Origin: Taxawa tesnikishii (nom. ined.) | Lineage: Eukaryota; Ascomycota; Dothideomycetes; Dothideales | NCBI GenBank assembly: GCA_030247885.1 | Contig: JAPDRO010000026.1 | Location: forward strand, 124,001 to 188,000 | Reading direction: 5' to 3' | DNA: 64,000 nucleotides | Part shown: in pieces, positions 1-12,026 of the stretch | How the letters are laid out: the number at the start of each line of letters is the position of its first letter | Numbering within the stretch: the stretch's first letter is position 1 | Position numbers and translations under genes: made by a program | The notes under the pieces: generated by a model | What the model was told of the DNA's origin: nothing | Databases searched by the model: none | Seen by the model: the letters and a program-made list of their open reading frames with translations, nothing else

Positions 1-764
1 GTTCGCGTTGCTCAGGTGAGGTACAGTGTTGATGTTGATGCGTGGAGAAAGGTGCCGGAGCCGAGTCCATCCGGTCTTGATTCCCGTGTGGTGGGGAGAT
101 GGCTGAAGTGGTGGGCTGGCACGGAGTCGTACTCCGATTCAGTGCCGTCTTCACCCTCTTGCGTCGGCATCACAGACGTGACAGCATGGAAGACGGCTGA
201 GAAACGTTCGAGACATTGGCTAGACAGAGAAGCAAGTTCTGGACGACACGTGGGATGAGTATGGTGTTGTGAACATGGTATGTATGGCGACTGCGCACAA
301 AAGTGCCGTCAAAAAGCCTTGCCATTCATGTGCTATCTAAGGCGTCTTCACCTTTGTTAGGCGGTGGTATAGTTTCCGTTTTCCATCCGTGTACGCCAAG
401 TCAACGTAAGAAAAGTGAAGCGACAAGCCAGCAAACCAGCCGTGCTGCCTAGTGTGCTGGCTTGTGCCTTTGCTGTCTTCCCGAGAAGGAAACAACGAGT
501 GAAGGTTGGTTCTTTCCTAAAAGACTGAACCAAGTAAACGAGCCTCCGTGTTTCCCCGCCCAATATCCCGACCTGCAAAAGAGCCGCTCTGGGGTTCTTG
601 GGTCTGCATGTGGTATCTCGAAAATACGAAATGTGCTGAATGATTCCGAAGAAGAGAACGCCGTTCGCTGTGCTTGTGTCGCAAGTTTTTGATGACCGAA
701 TCGTGATGCTGGTGTCACTTTCAATGTGAGAGGAACCGATAACGATGAGGTGATTTCACCATCA

Positions 765-1660
765 TCAGCTGCTGGTGGAGGAAGTCGGCGAGTGGTGGCT
801 CCGTCTCGCTTCCTCTTGGATCAACTTCTCCACCAACTCGTCCGAGTGCGTGCCATCCACCTCCCTCGACGCTCTGGCGCCAGCAGTGAGATAGCCGTCC
901 GCTCCTTCAAGCTCGAGCGGTGTAACGGGGCCCGGACTACCCAAGGGCACCAGGCTGGGAGTCGTTGGATTGTCGCGTGGTGGAGGCATGGAGCCTCGGT
1001 GCAGGGCTAGTGTCTCGCGCTGGTAGAGGTAGAGCTGCTTCTGCGCTTCACTGTACATGCGCTGCTGTGCACGTGGGGATACGGGCGGCTGAGGGCTGTT
1101 GGGCCCCGTCGCGGGCGTATTAGCGGTCGACGAGTGCTGCGAGGCGAAGACGGCGGGGTGGAAGCGGGGAGTGAATGCAGCTTTGGCGCTCCTGGTCGTC
1201 GCGGTGCCGTGTTGGCGCTGCGCGGGTGCAGTCCTCCCCGGGCGGCTGGTGGGAGCATCATGCCGTCGTGTCTAACTGGGGACTCGAAGCGTGGTGAGAG
1301 AGGGGTGGTGGGCCGGAGCGCTGGGGACGAGCGTGGAGAGGGCATCCTGGCGCGAGGAGAGAGAGGACTGCGGGACGGAGACGGGGATATTCCTCGAGAA
1401 GGAGCCGTCGTGGGCAGAGCGCTGCGGGAGAGTCTTTCTATCTTGTCGGCCAACTTGGTGCTACCGGGGGCAGACGCCGTGCCCCAGCGGAGGTCGATGG
1501 TTGTACGTAGTTATCTAAGGCTAGGGTTCACTGCTGGAAAGCGTCGAGCGAGTCTTTGTGCTATTATAGTGGCCTGACCGTGGAATGTTCTACCGCAGAC
1601 AGGGCAAGAGTCCAAGGGTAGATCTTGGGCTTGGGTGGAGGTGGGCTTTGTGGATTTTAT
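765..1660 (-). CDS. Ser/Pro-rich protein with CPVCGRTF zinc-finger-like segment (model incomplete)
   Basis: Unknown function. Reading on the minus strand from about 1660, the frame gives a CPVCGRTFH segment, which resembles the start of C2HC zinc fingers of the CxxCGRxF type. An in-frame TAA at 1511-1513 follows, so an unresolved intron or error lies here. Next comes a long Ser/Pro/Arg-rich part (LADKIERLSRS, many SP dipeptides) and a conserved-looking tail containing QRMYSEAQKQLYLYQRETL and TPLELEGADGYLTAG, with the stop at 765-767. The frame slips at the C run 1236-1239; one extra C joins both halves smoothly. No ATG start could be placed, so the 5' end lies further right or in a missed exon. 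The tail composition looks like real coding sequence; the zinc-finger reading is inference. Confidence 0.5.
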
Positions 1661-1864
1661 TCAATCGAGTCAAGCCACCCGAGCAGTTTCCAACCCAGCG
1701 GGTGCAATGATGGTGTGTTGGCGTGTATCTGTACTGTGCCGCTTCAAACGGATCTGCGGTCTTTTGCCCTGCAGCGTGTCTGTTTACCGTGAACCCTCGC
1801 ACAATCTGCAGGGAAGCGAGAGGGTCACCTTTCCAGAAGTGCTTTTTGGCTTTGAGTCGAAGCG

Positions 1865-1972
1865 CTTGGTCTTGGGCTTGGTCTTGGTCTTGGGCTTGGT
1901 CGGGATTGCGGCGAGCAGGAGTAAGGTGGGGCACGGCGCAACAGGAAGTCAGGCACAGGCACAGGCACAGGC
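1865..1972. repeat. Two short tandem repeats
   Basis: From 1865 to about 1901 a CTTGGT/CTTGGG hexamer is repeated, and from 1951 to 1972 a GGCACA hexamer is repeated about 3.5 times. Neither lies in a gene I can support; the long ORFs across them are products of the repeats. Confidence 0.8.
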
Positions 1973-2230
1973 ATCCGACCTCGTATCACAGTACCGTACC
2001 CATCTTTATACGAGCAAATGCCATGCCACATCCAACGGCCGTGCCGTGACTGTTTCTGTGGCCCACGCCGGTCGAGTCTGGTGTTTCCTTAGAAATCACA
2101 ACGTCTTGGTCAGCCGCTGGAACACTCCAGAGGCCGGTAACAGTGATGGCGTGCTCTAGGCTTGTCGGCGAGTGAGCGCCCCGACGTCATTCAGAACGAC
2201 AGCGACGGTGACGAGCTCGGACGCTTCTTC

Positions 2231-2266
2231 TTCCTTCCTTCCTTCCTTCCTTCCTTCCTTCCTTCC
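2231..2266. repeat. (TTCC)9 microsatellite
   Basis: Nine perfect copies of TTCC, directly preceded by CTTCTTC. It is a pyrimidine/purine mirror tract in a gene-poor interval. Confidence 0.95.
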
Positions 2267-4127
2267 TACCAGCAACCGCCAGGCCGGCAAACTTCCGTTG
2301 CGGTTCATGCTCCGCTACCGCCGAGGCACTTGGTCACGGGCTATGATAATATGCGGTGTCGACGCTCACCTTAGTCGGCACGCTTGCAACGAATTAGCGA
2401 TTTAGCAGCTTTGCGGGAGCCTGACTGGCAAATCGAATTGCATTCGGCTTTTGCCTAGCAGAAAACGGACTGTACCCGCGAGGAACATGCACAATGCTGC
2501 CATCATTGACCTTTTCCATTGCCCGTCCCCGCTTGTGCCATATGGCTGTCATTCGCTGAAACCATATACATCCACTGTTGCTCGTTTGGGAAAAGAGTAC
2601 CTGCCCGCATATCGCTAAAGCCAGCGAAAAGGGCGGAAGCGCACGTCATGCATGGCCACCCAAGCACCAAGCGACGTAGACAGCAACGACAAGGAAACAG
2701 AACGCAGCCCAGCTCCTCCAATCTTCTCTCTTCGGCTTGCATGCCGTGCAATGCACGGAATTGAGAGCTCCATGTGGTGGATCACAGCGCCAACGATTGC
2801 TCGGTGTGAACAGGTCCGACGGACCCGAAGCTCTCCTCTCACTGTGCACCTTCAGCTCAGTCGCTTGTTCAAACGGCCGTGGTTTTCACAGCAAGTTGCC
2901 TTGTCATGCCAATCGAGTGTCCCCACATCGACCTTGTCATGGCACAGCAGAAGACCGTAACAGTTTGTGCACTGACACACTGAGAGCAATTCTGATACAG
3001 TCCACGTGGAGCAACATCCTCTTTGGGTACCGCTCATTCCTCGGAATTGCTCGCGTCCTCGTAGCTGCCGATATTGCGGGCAACGCTCACATTCCTACTC
3101 ATTATTTCCGCTGGAGCTTTTTACTCGCCGACCAACAAGCCCACATCGTGTTGCGCAAGTCCCACTCCATTTTCCCCTCGAACCACGATTCGCCGGATGT
3201 ACTCATGTACTCTTCGCTGCACGATGGGGCTCAAGACACAAGCACTGTAGTAGATTGGAGGGACTTAGGTTCGCATCTAACGGCCGACGCGTGTGAGAGC
3301 TGGCTGCTCAGTGTAGCGGCGGTGCATTTCTTCGAAGATTCCTCCAGGATACGTGTCGCCTCTGACCCCGCCGTCCAAGACGTGTTGGTAGATTTCGATG
3401 CGAAGCTCCAGAGGGAGGTTGGAGAAGCGGCACGGTGGCGTTGTGCCAATCGTTTTGTGACTGTCGCTACGTTGAGAGTCGCGTGAACGAGAGTTGGTGG
3501 TGGTGATAGTGATGGTACTGTGAAATGTGAGCTGTAACTCGTCGAAATGTATAGTTAATCTGATATACCGGGCGCGAAGGTTGCCTGTTTCACGATCCTG
3601 ACGCGTCCGACACGTCTTAGAATCTCGAGTTAGGTATGTAGAATCACGTACTTTGGTCGCATTCTGGATAGCAAGTCTGATGTTCTATAAATGTCCATAC
3701 TTGGGTCCGGTGACGAACAAGCGATTCTGATTGAACAACAGAGCTATGTTCGTGACGGATCTCAAAAAGGCAAGCTCGCCTCGCTCCAAACACCAACACC
3801 AACTTCTCATCTCAGCTTCTGCACGGAACCTCCTTCTCTCTTCCTATGTTACGCTCACCGCAAGACGAAGAAACCTTCACACGAGCGTCGCCATCACCAT
3901 ACATTCGTAATATCGGTCTTCTCTGTGCGGATGTCCTGCTAGGGATTTTGTCTATTGAGGCGGGGCAGCCCTCAGCCCACCTGCCTGTTTAGGACTTCAG
4001 TTGATGCGACGTCGGCACATGATGTAGGTCGCAGTAATCCATCAACAAAAGCTGTGGTAGGAGTCATATTTCCATACCCAATCCTTCACACAAGAACGAC
4101 CCAGTTGTCACGCGAGTCAACGACACT

Positions 4128-5148
4128 ATGGACATTTCCAAAAGATTGACCCAACAGACCTCTTCTCGGCCAAAGACCAGGTCGTAGTCATCACCGGCGG
4201 AGGTACAGGTGCGCCCAGCGCCCATAACTCAACACGATATACATACAGTACTAACTCCTCGCCGCATAGGCATCGGTCTCGCCTTCGCCGCCGCCCTCGC
4301 CAGCTCCTCCGCCCGCAAAATCTACCTCCTCGGCCGCCGCCTCCAAGCCCTGCAATCCGCGGCCTCTACCATCAACCCCTCCGTTATCACTGCAATCCAA
4401 TGCGACGTGACGTCCCCTGATTCAATCAAATCCGCAGCCGAGCAGATCGAGAAAGATGTTGGCTATATTGATGTTCTGATTAACAACGCCGGCGTCGAAG
4501 GTCCCCGTCACACGGGCATTTACGCTGCCTCTAGCATCCACGAACTGCAATCCATACTGCTTTCCGACTGGGAGGGCTGGGATATGGCGTGGCGGACAAA
4601 CACGGCCGCTGTCATTGGGGTTTCGGCCGCGTTTTTGGAGTTGTTGGATAAGGGAAACGAGAGGAGGGGTTGGGTCAAGGGGAAAAGGACGATTCAGCAG
4701 CGTGCAGAGGGTGCAGAATACGATAAGAACGATGAGCGGACAAGTCAGATCATCACGGTGGCTAGCATCAGTGCGTTCAATAGGCAGGTGACGGCAGGGA
4801 TTGCGTATACGGCGAGTAAGGCGGGCGCGGTGCAGATTGCGAAGAGTATGGCGCATTTTTGGCGCCGTGGGGGATTAGGAGTAATGTCATTGCTCCAGGA
4901 CGTATGCTTCTCTTCTCTTTCTCTATGTTGTGTTGTCTTGGCTGACGATAATAGGATTCCCGTCCGAGATGACGGCTGGTGCGGCGACGGTGTTCCCGGT
5001 CGATCAGGTTCCACACGGCAAACCCGGAGAGTATGAGGATATGGCGGCTACGATATTGCGGCTTGTTGGCAGAGGAGGCGCTTACATCAACGGCAATGTG
5101 GAGATCTTGGATGGTGGAAGGTTGAGTGTCATGCCTGGGACGTATTAA
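4128..5148 (+). CDS. Short-chain dehydrogenase/reductase (SDR), three exons
   Basis: NAD(P)-dependent oxidoreductase of the classical SDR fold; substrate unknown. Exon 1 carries VVVITGGGT, intron 1 (4209-4269) has a TACTAAC branch point, and exon 2 resumes with GIGLAFA, giving the TGGGTGIG nucleotide-binding motif. Further on are NNAGV, the catalytic Ser in ITVASISA, and the Tyr/Lys pair in AYTASKAG. Intron 2 is 4902-4954 and exon 3 ends ILDGGRLSVMPGTY. The frame breaks at the G5 run 4869-4873: the expected IRSNVIAPG reads in another frame, and one added G restores it and matches both intron phases. The start is uncertain: the conserved N terminus (KIDPTDLFSAK) is open back to 4061 without an ATG, while the ATG at 4128 is out of frame, so a short upstream exon or another one-base error is likely. 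Confidence 0.85.
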
Positions 5149-5423
5149 TCCCTTCTGGGATACGGAAATGACTGGGTGAGTCCGGTTTCTGCATTTCGTA
5201 GCAAGCATATCCATCCAACGCCTTCCGACTTCCTACACCGTCACTGGTTGAAGTAGCTCAAGTGTCAACGAGTGTTCCATTAGAAAAAGAAGTCACCGAC
5301 TATTGTACGTGCACTGCACCTGTGGGGTCCGCGAACAGATCCCGATACTGGCCCGGCCCATGCCTGTCCACCGTTGCCTGGAACCCAGAATCTGGAACTT
5401 CCCAACCGCCTAATCACCAAGGC

Positions 5424-5822
5424 TTACTGTCCCTTGTTCGTCCCCTTCGTGATCTCCTTTGTGACCAAGCTCAAGGTGGCGCAGCGCAAGAAGAGATCCT
5501 TCACACGGCCCAGCGTGTCACGGATGTTGCGCAAGATCTCCTGCACCTCCTTTACCTCGTTCGTCTTGTCAGTGGGACGTTGATACCCCTGCGTCTTCTC
5601 CAGGTCGTTCAAATATCCATCCACGACGTTACAGCGATCGATCTGTGCGAGTATGAATTCCTTGGCCCTGTTGCAAAGACCCTCGTGTTCTACTGTCTTT
5701 CTCGTCCTGTGCAACAGGGATTCGAGGACCAGACGCCTCCTATGCTTGGCGAGATCTCAATTACCCTTCAGAGTCGGCCAGAAGACCTACATCTTGAAGC
5801 GGCACTCCAGTCTTATGGTACA
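5424..5822 (-). pseudogene. Decayed unknown ORF
   Basis: One minus-strand frame from about 5822 to the stop at 5424 looks like protein (for example DLAKHRRRLVLESLLHRTRK and EVQEILRNIRDTLGRVKDLF, helical and charged). It is interrupted by a TAG and a TGA upstream, both in places where CAG (Gln) and CGA (Arg) would fit. No domain is recognised. It lies next to other broken ORFs and could be a remnant of a larger gene. A live short gene starting downstream of the stops cannot be excluded, but no ATG supports it. Confidence 0.4.
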
Positions 5823-5827
5823 GGCGA

Positions 5828-6940
5828 ATAGAGGTGTGTAGATCAATCCGATCCGTATTCACTGTGCGATAGCCAGTCCCTCCCAGCGAAGCCATAGTGA
5901 GGGACCAGAATCAAGCGCACATCGTTGCCGGCAACGCCGGCAACACACAACAACCCAACATCACCAAATCCGGCGCCGTGCCTGAATCTCAGACCCAGGA
6001 AAATGTCTCTGAGAACACGCCAAAGCGCAAGAGCAGTGTTCAGGGCGAAGAGATCGGTGCAGCGGACGAGGGTGTTGCACAAGTTGCACACGAGCAAGGG
6101 ATTGCGGCGTTTCACGGGCCAGAGGATTAATCAGCGAGGCCTGCGGGCCTTCACAACAAGCGCATCCAGAGGAGTCATGGGAACCGGACAACGAAGCGTG
6201 GCGTGGAGAGTCGAGTGTTGAACAAGACATCCGAAGTTCGTGACTCTACCACTAAAGGCGCCGCTACGGAAGCCAACACAGCCGTCGCTGCCAACACGAG
6301 CACCTCTCCGGCTCATTCATTGACCGGCCAACCGCAATACGGTTGGCCACATCACCAGTCAATATGCCATCACAAACGATGAGCCGCTCCGTCAACAAGT
6401 TCGCAATCGCGGTTTGCCCCTCGTGGGGGCTGAAGAGCTCAGAGAGGTTCTTCTCAGACGCCTGGGGACCGTGATGCCCAGACACCCAACGAGCGTTTCG
6501 GTTTCGCTGCAACGGGCTCTGGTCTCAACCGTTCTGGCCTTGCTCCAGACAGAAAATGGGGAAGCCCATCAGGCTTTCGATTCGACGGTCGTGGAGAAAA
6601 AGTCGTCGTGGATTCGGACGAGGATAGCGAATCCGATGATTGATTCACTCTCCGGTCGCGACGTCTACAGGCCAAGAACAACACCACGAGCGCTGCTACC
6701 AGTCATCATCGCTTCTCCTGATATACCACCACCAATATTAGTCAAGCAGCAACTAGCAGATCTCCTCCAATACAAGCTCTACGGCATTGCATCACTCTAA
6801 TCATTCTCATGACCCTGCTCAGCCTTGCAAGACGTGGATTGGTCAGAACGGCACGATACGGAAACGCTTGTATTTTCGGATGCTCCTTTCTGGAAAGATG
6901 GAGGGTCGTACAAAGACAGCTGAGCCAGCGTGGATCTTAG
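5828..6940 (+). pseudogene. Decayed unknown ORF with six C-to-T-type stops
   Basis: A single plus-strand frame runs about 1.1 kb with protein-like content, including QTQENVSENTPKRKSS, FGFAATGSGLNRSGLAPD and an acidic VVVDSDEDSESDD segment. It is cut by TAG 5870, TAA 6128, TGA 6380, 6431, 6641 and 6719, and ends at TAG 6938. Each inner stop is one C-to-T change from CAG, CAA or CGA, and the frame itself does not shift. This suggests a gene inactivated by cytosine-to-thymine changes, as in repeat-induced point mutation, rather than chance. No homologous domain is recognised and no ATG start was found. Confidence 0.5.
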
Positions 6941-7361
6941 CAAGTGCAATCGCATCGAAATCACCTTAGCCTCTTCTTCTTAGTCTCTTCTTCTCTTCTT
7001 GCTTTTACAGTTTTCTGTGTTGAAACCTAGAGCCCAGGTCTAGGCAGGCTTTGATGCTTCAGAAGATCTTTGAGAGATTGCAGTACCAGGGTCTGAACTC
7101 CTGAACTCTCCAGTCCCCTTCAGCAACATGCTCTAGATCGATCCAAAATCCAACGTCACCCCATCGCCAGCAGAAATGACAGACAACGAGGTACGGCCAG
7201 CCGGGCTAGGCGATGTACGGCCATTACGCTTCAAGTGATTCAGTGCTCTGTCACAGCACCAGTCCGAATCCCCTATCTGCTTAGGGTACAGGTGCTCCAG
7301 GACAGCGAGCCGCGATCGCGATTCAAGCCGACCAAGCGTTGGAACTAGTCATCCTAATAGT

Positions 7362-7802
7362 TTGGGGGTGTGTGCCGTTCTATTCCAAGTCCGGTCCACA
7401 AACAAAACAAAAGTGGACACGAGAGCCTCATACGAGAGTCACCGCAGCCTCTTCAACAACCTTGCAGCACAACATGAATCCGGCGCCACAGGTGCCAGTT
7501 CGCAACAGGTATCTCCACCACATACCAGCGCAGCAACAGGAGATGCCTCTCTAGGTATGCCGGGCCAACCAGCACCCAGTCAAACATCCTACAACTGCGG
7601 TCGTTCACCCCGCCGCGACTTCGCAATGAGTCCTGAGCACGCCGGAAAATGGCTTCGACCTTCCTTTGACGAGAACGGATGCGGTCAGCCTTCACCTACA
7701 TGGAAACAAAACCTTCTTTCCGTTGTGCAGCCGTGGCCGACAACAGTGACGGCGAATTCGAAAGAGCGGGGTCCTGCAATTGGTAACGGTCTTGGGAATT
7801 GA
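7362..7802 (+). pseudogene. Unknown ORF fragment, Ser/Gln/Pro-rich
   Basis: Open frame without an early ATG. Its content from about 7440 onward (SLFNNLAAQHESGATGAS, RRDFAMSPEHAGKW) resembles disordered fungal protein. It ends at TGA 7800-7802. It lies between two decayed ORFs and may be an exon or remnant of the same degraded locus. Function unknown. Confidence 0.3.
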
Positions 7803-8370
7803 GCGCCCACGGTAGGCGATAGCTTCGTAATTTTCGATGTGCTACCAGATTCTATTTGATGTGATACCTGCATCTCTAATATCTTACACTGGAGGAGGCT
7901 GTGCATCCTTGTCAGTACACTCAGCCATGGCACGCTCTTGTTTCCCTTCCCGCACACGCCACAAAACTGGAACCATCAAATCAAAGCCGTGGTCTCTACT
8001 CCATCCTCGAAACAAAGCGAACACGGCAAACGCAACTCGCAGATACACCGGTGTGTCTGGACCTCACCTTATTGGCTCTGGTTCTCGGCACGCTTGATGT
8101 GATCTGTACATATCCCCGCACGTTGTGCCAATGAAATTCGCCGCCCTTACCCGGGCGGTAAAGGGCGCTTCTGGAGAAGAAGAATCAAGGCGAGGAGTGA
8201 GGACCGCTCAGATGCAAGCCTGGCTATAAGACCCCGTCTTTCAGCTGGCACGATCATGTGTAAGTGCTTGTTACAAACATTCCTGAATATCCATTTGCCT
8301 AAGTTCTGTTGTTCTTGTTCACCCTTTCTCAGTTAAGCTGGTTCTAGCTCGCACTGCCGCGAAAGCAAGC

Positions 8371-9420
8371 ATGGACAGCCTCAAAGCCCCAATTCGGAGA
8401 GCGAAAGGAGGCTATCAGAAGAAACCAGACAATCCTCCCCGACCACCACCAACCCCTCCGGCAGTGAATCAAACTCCCTTACCGATCAGCTCAGGTGCCC
8501 AAGGCTCGAACTTTGCCTACTACGGAACGAATGCTTCCTACTACCAAGGCCAACCTCAAGAACCAAACGTTGGCTATGGTTCAACAAACCCGGCGCCTGG
8601 CAACACCAATTAGGGTCATTATACAGGGCAACCGCATTCATTGCCTAATTAGTCTCCGATGCCTCCGCGAAGGGGTTTCCCGCCACATCACTAGAATCAC
8701 GCCTCTTACTCCCAGACACCAGACTCATCTGCAAGTACACTGAGACCAATGATTCCAGATCCTAGATACGGACAACTTCCGGATCCGAACCAACAGTCGC
8801 AGCAATTTTATCCTGCTGGCAACGACCCGCAACAGCAACAGTCATTCTTTCCTCAAGGAAGCCAAACTTCATCTCATCAACCAGGTGCTTATGCCCAGCC
8901 TCAGGCTCCCGACCCACATCCCTACTCCTCCGCACTACTAGATGCGATGGGGTCTGTGAATTCTTTCGCATCTCAAGCCTCTGGACATCAGCATTCTCGT
9001 TACTCGCAGCATCAGCATTCGCCACCCCTCCAGTATGGGAGACAATACTCGCCACCGCCGCCGCCTGCTCCGCCACAGAGAGCCAATACCTACGACTATG
9101 GACAGCCTGAAGACCCGGCATACAGTCCACTTCAGCGGACTGCAACAGCTTTGAGTGACATGACGCCCTGTGGGCGTCAGAGTTGTAGATGGCAAGGAGG
9201 GTGAGTTCAACCAACAACTCATTCCACATATCTTGGCTGAGCAGCGAACAACCGTGTAGGTCAGGTCGTTGCCAACTTTGTGGGCTCCAATGAGAGCACG
9301 TTTTGCAACGTGCAAACCAGTGCTCTCGAGCGGCAAGTGTTCAATAGGCGGCCTTCCTATCTGCTTGCCTTTTCTCTTTAGACAGGCAACTTACCCTTCT
9401 GCCCGAAAAGGGGTAGGCAG
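8371..9420 (+). pseudogene. Gln/Pro/Tyr-rich protein gene, broken
   Basis: The ATG at 8371 opens a Pro/Gln-rich protein (MDSLKAPIRRAKGGYQKK, then PNVGYGSTNPAPGN). The same frame continues through TAG at 8611, 8650 and 8692, each flanked by sequence where Gln fits, into QQSQQFYPAGNDPQQQQSFF and a tract of Pro near 9050. After about 9165 the protein-like reading moves to other frames (VVDGKEGEFNQQLIPHIL, then GQVVANFVGSNESTF), and a further TAG follows AFSL at about 9379. Three Gln-position stops plus at least two frame changes argue for a pseudogene. The C-terminal part looks like a conserved folded domain I cannot name. A live gene with mis-called bases is possible but needs many errors. Confidence 0.55.
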
Positions 9421-9480
9421 GCCCTATGATAGGCAGTCAACCACCCTTCGCCTGCCTTACCGCCTGCCTGTCCTACTGAG
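9381..9480. repeat. Cluster of direct and inverted AGGCAG/CTGCCT motifs
   Basis: About 100 bases contain GTAGGCAGGC and ATAGGCAG on the left and GCCTGCCTTAC and GCCTGCCTGTCCTAC on the right, so the strand can fold into a stem. It could be a small palindromic repeat or the relic of a short transposon end. No coding content. Confidence 0.5.
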
Positions 9481-10273
9481 GCATTAAAGCCACGTAGAAT
9501 GGCGGAAAGGCGCCAAGTCCGCTGAGAGCATCGGCTCCATGTTGCAACGAGCCAACTCTGACGATCTATGCACGTAAACTTTGCGAGCGGGTAGCGCTTC
9601 TGATCAGAACAGCAATGCGATATATGGTTTGGTCATTCCATGTACAGCAGAAGGCGTTTGAGGAATCACCATGGGGGATGGTTGTGTTTCCAGCGTTCAA
9701 TACCCCTGTGTTTACCATTTAGTAGTCCCTTTATCAAAGCACTGATACTCCGGGTTCGACAACGAACCTGAAAATGACAGGGGCGGAAATACACCTTGCT
9801 CGTACGTTTTAGCTGGCGGATTGAGCGAGGTAGAAGTGTACTGCCAAAGATTCTTTCAACCCTATATCCGACTAGCGAACAGTATGGCAAGATACGAGAG
9901 ACCGCCTGATACGTTTTTCGTAGTGAACCAATTCGGGAGTTTATGTTCCGCTTTGTGTTTTCTCCATGCCCACCCACCCGAACTTTCCAATCCCGAGCAA
10001 CGTGACCACAAGAAGAACAAGAACCGGGAGACGCGCAGTAAACAACTAAAACCGCCAAAGAGGGTTGTCGTACAATTACAATTGGTGTATGCTTTGTCCG
10101 AAACCACCGTAAGCGCGCCAACATAACAACATAAGCAAGAGAAAAACAGCAGAGGGGTATACATGTGCAACGCAATCGCTTGCCTTGCCTTGCCAAAATC
10201 CGACAGTCTGAGAGGTAATACCAACGCCAAGGAGTCAGAAAACGGTTTGAGGGGTATCGGGGTAAGAAGTAGA
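9481..10273. other. Intergenic, 3' side of the Arf6-type gene
   Basis: No supported gene. Short ORFs here overlap the far end and probable 3' UTR of the Arf gene. Confidence 0.5.
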
Positions 10274-11203
<930 letters not shown>

Positions 11204-12026
11204 AACTGTGATATGTGCTGCGTATACCCCGCAGGCAGAGGCGTATGCACGATCGTTAAGGTTGCGCGAAGCCGACTGTTTCCAACGCACTCGCCGGGGG
11301 TTTATTGGAGTAGTTGCACTTCGGAGGAGGAGCCGAGTGGAAGTGTGATCGGCAGCAGGGAGGGCTGTAGGGTAGGTCGAGTCTAAAGCTTCTTGGGGTT
11401 GGTTGTCGGGGGTGTTGGATGGGATCTGTCGTGAGGGTGTTACGAGGTGGAGGAAATTGCCGTCGTGAGAGCGATTGTCGGTCTCTACACGCGAAAACGG
11501 CGGTGCGAGAAGATATGAGTGTTCCGACTTGGGTCTACGGGAAAAGGAGTCGAAAGGGGCGCGATTCAGATCAATCTCCGGAAGCAAGAGTTTCAGGGTC
11601 TCGACTTCCCTCAGCCTCAGCTACCCCACACCCGGAAGAAAACCACTGTGGATGCATGTCAAAGGAGAAGAAGATGATCTCCATTTGCAGTGCGTGCTGC
11701 CATCTGTTTGGATATGCAATCACAATACACGCGACACATGCAAGCAACACGTGTACATGGCTTGCACGCGCGTACCTCTGCCATGGACCGACGGCCGCTG
11801 CAGCCATGGTAATGGTAATGGTATCGTGCAGCGAGGGTTCATGCAGGTCATCTTCGGAAACGCTAACCGAGACACCAAAAACAGTATGGGCATGAAACAA
11901 GTAGCACGTGTCAGGAACCAAGCTTCGGGAAAATTCCTAATACATGGCACACAAGAAGTGTAGTAGTGAGTCCTGTGACCCAACCGCCGCTCACCCCTCA
12001 ATTGCTGTGCCGGACCAAGACGCTGT
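11204..12026. other. Intergenic between Arf6 and carrier genes
   Basis: Probable promoter and 5' UTR of the Arf gene plus the 3' end of the carrier gene. I see nothing else that I can support. Confidence 0.5.

Larger units (their letters stand above)
1661..4127. other. Gene-poor interval
   Basis: Apart from the microsatellites I see no supported gene. The longest open frame (2737-3486, +) has no ATG until 3205 and no recognisable motif. Part of this stretch may be the 5' side of the short-chain dehydrogenase gene. Confidence 0.5.

Noticed and set aside
2737-3486. 249-codon plus-strand ORF
   Set aside because: First ATG is only at 3205, composition is irregular, and no motif is visible.
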